Below the pieces are notes generated by a model. The model was not told the DNA's origin and searched no databases. It saw nothing but the letters and a program-made list of their open reading frames with translations. A program made the translations under genes and the position numbers. A stretch of 64,000 nt of DNA from Adiantum capillus-veneris (Eukaryota > Streptophyta > Polypodiopsida > Polypodiales > Pteridaceae), in contig CM043959.1 in NCBI GenBank assembly GCA_014529385.2, forward strand, positions 56,586,753 through 56,650,752, given 5' to 3'. Of this stretch, positions 63,561 through 64,000 are shown in pieces (the stretch's first letter is position 1; each line of letters starts with the position of its first letter).

Positions 63561-63600
63561 GAATTACAGGTAATTATTGATATCCAGAATGGGTGCTCGA

Positions 63601-64000
63601 GCTTCATCGCCTATGTTGAAAGGCCCAAAAGTGCCCACTGGAAGTGGCCAAAGGAGTTTCTAGAGACCTAACTAGGTTCCTAAAGCACATGTTTTGGTGA
63701 AAGCATAATTAAGAGCTAACTCAAATTTCACACTTGTAGTTTCATGTTGATACAAATTTTGACAAAACACCTCATAGAAGTACTGGTAAAACTATCCACA
63801 AAAAGAACACATCAACTACTCCTTTCATGATAACCTCAAAATGAAATTGGAAGTACACATTGTACTATAGTGATAGCATACCAAATCTCTTGGAAAACTT
63901 GAAAAAATACCACCTGTCTGGAAAAAATTGGCAAACATACCACCAAAAATGTCATAAATCCCCTCGTAGACAATTAGCTCACACAATCTCGACATCCCAT
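63601..64000. other. No recognised feature at window end
   Basis: No copia coding can be followed here. Either the copia element is truncated at about 63570-63600 or the integrase N-terminus is too damaged to recognise. The region is AT-rich. Confidence 0.4.

Larger units (their letters stand above)
60749..63600 (-). mobile_element. Ty1/copia element, minus strand, 5' part absent or degenerate
   Basis: On the minus strand: integrase core (63560-63180), integrase end and linker (to 62526), RT-RNase H (62483-61050), polypurine tract, 3' LTR (60974-60749). Gag, protease and 5' LTR would lie beyond about 63600, where recognisable coding stops; only 400 bases of the window remain. One stop in RNase H and frame changes in the linker make it defective, but RT is intact over 369 codons. 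Confidence 0.9.

Noticed and set aside
1-64000. tRNA, rRNA or conserved host genes
   Set aside because: I searched for the usual tRNA arms, rRNA landmarks and long spliced gene patterns by eye and found none; tRNA-like strings are only primer sites.

Overview
The window is nuclear DNA of a plant, almost certainly a large repeat-rich genome. Nearly everything recognisable is LTR-retrotransposon, in layers: Ty3 elements of Tat/Ogre type (dual RNase H), an Athila-like Ty3 element, a chromovirus, three Ty1/copia elements and one non-autonomous LTR element. Primer sites match plant tRNA-Asp or initiator tRNA-Met, several LTRs carry TATA boxes, and no bacterial gene organisation is present. I cannot name the species; a fern, other non-seed vascular plant or gymnosperm would fit, but that is a guess. 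I found no convincing host gene, tRNA, rRNA or CRISPR array.

Layout. 1-10614: two Tat/Ogre-type copies joined head to tail, i.e. internal region 1 (protease, reverse transcriptase, degenerate RNase H, second archaeal-type RNase H, integrase), one shared 2.6-kb LTR (5710-8353), then the 5' part of internal region 2. That 5' part shows four small pre-gag ORFs forming two paralogous pairs. 10615-12213 and 18250-18990: degenerate minus-strand coding sequence, including a DUF7869-type pseudogene, split by a complete non-autonomous LTR element (12219-18244, TSD ATAGG). 19140-21198: hairpin-bearing tandem array. 21199-25856: minus-strand copia element with both ends damaged. 25857-28857: an unrecognised minus-strand ORF, then sequence without recognisable genes. 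28863-31512: a second, diverged Tat-type LTR, apparently solo.

31780-41734: minus-strand Athila-like Ty3 element with gag, protease, RT, RNase H and two consecutive integrase zinc domains, but with the integrase core replaced by a second protease. Its leader holds ~285-bp repeats carrying a palindrome. Its LTR (from 41735) was later hit by a small deleted copia element (42373-45808, TSD GTTAG). 45814-49130: no recognisable genes, with microsatellites. 49126-49783: a second hairpin array sharing its core with the 19-21 kb array. 49981-51216: another spaced palindrome family. 51654-52620: unrecognised degenerate minus-strand ORF. 52705-60207: chromovirus remnant (RNase H, integrase, chromodomain-like end, probable 3' LTR) split by a 3.6-kb LTR-like insertion (53251-56863) containing two kinds of minisatellite. 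60749-63600: minus-strand copia element with its 3' LTR.

No element in the window looks able to move by itself: each carries frameshifts, stops or deletions. The nesting gives relative ages. The complete non-autonomous element and the small copia element, both with perfect TSDs, are younger than their hosts, and the Tat tandem copies (about eight differences in 1.06 kb) are recent. The most unusual material is the paralogous ORF set before gag in the Tat element (the larger pair starts with an F-box-like motif) and three unrelated families of regularly spaced palindromes.
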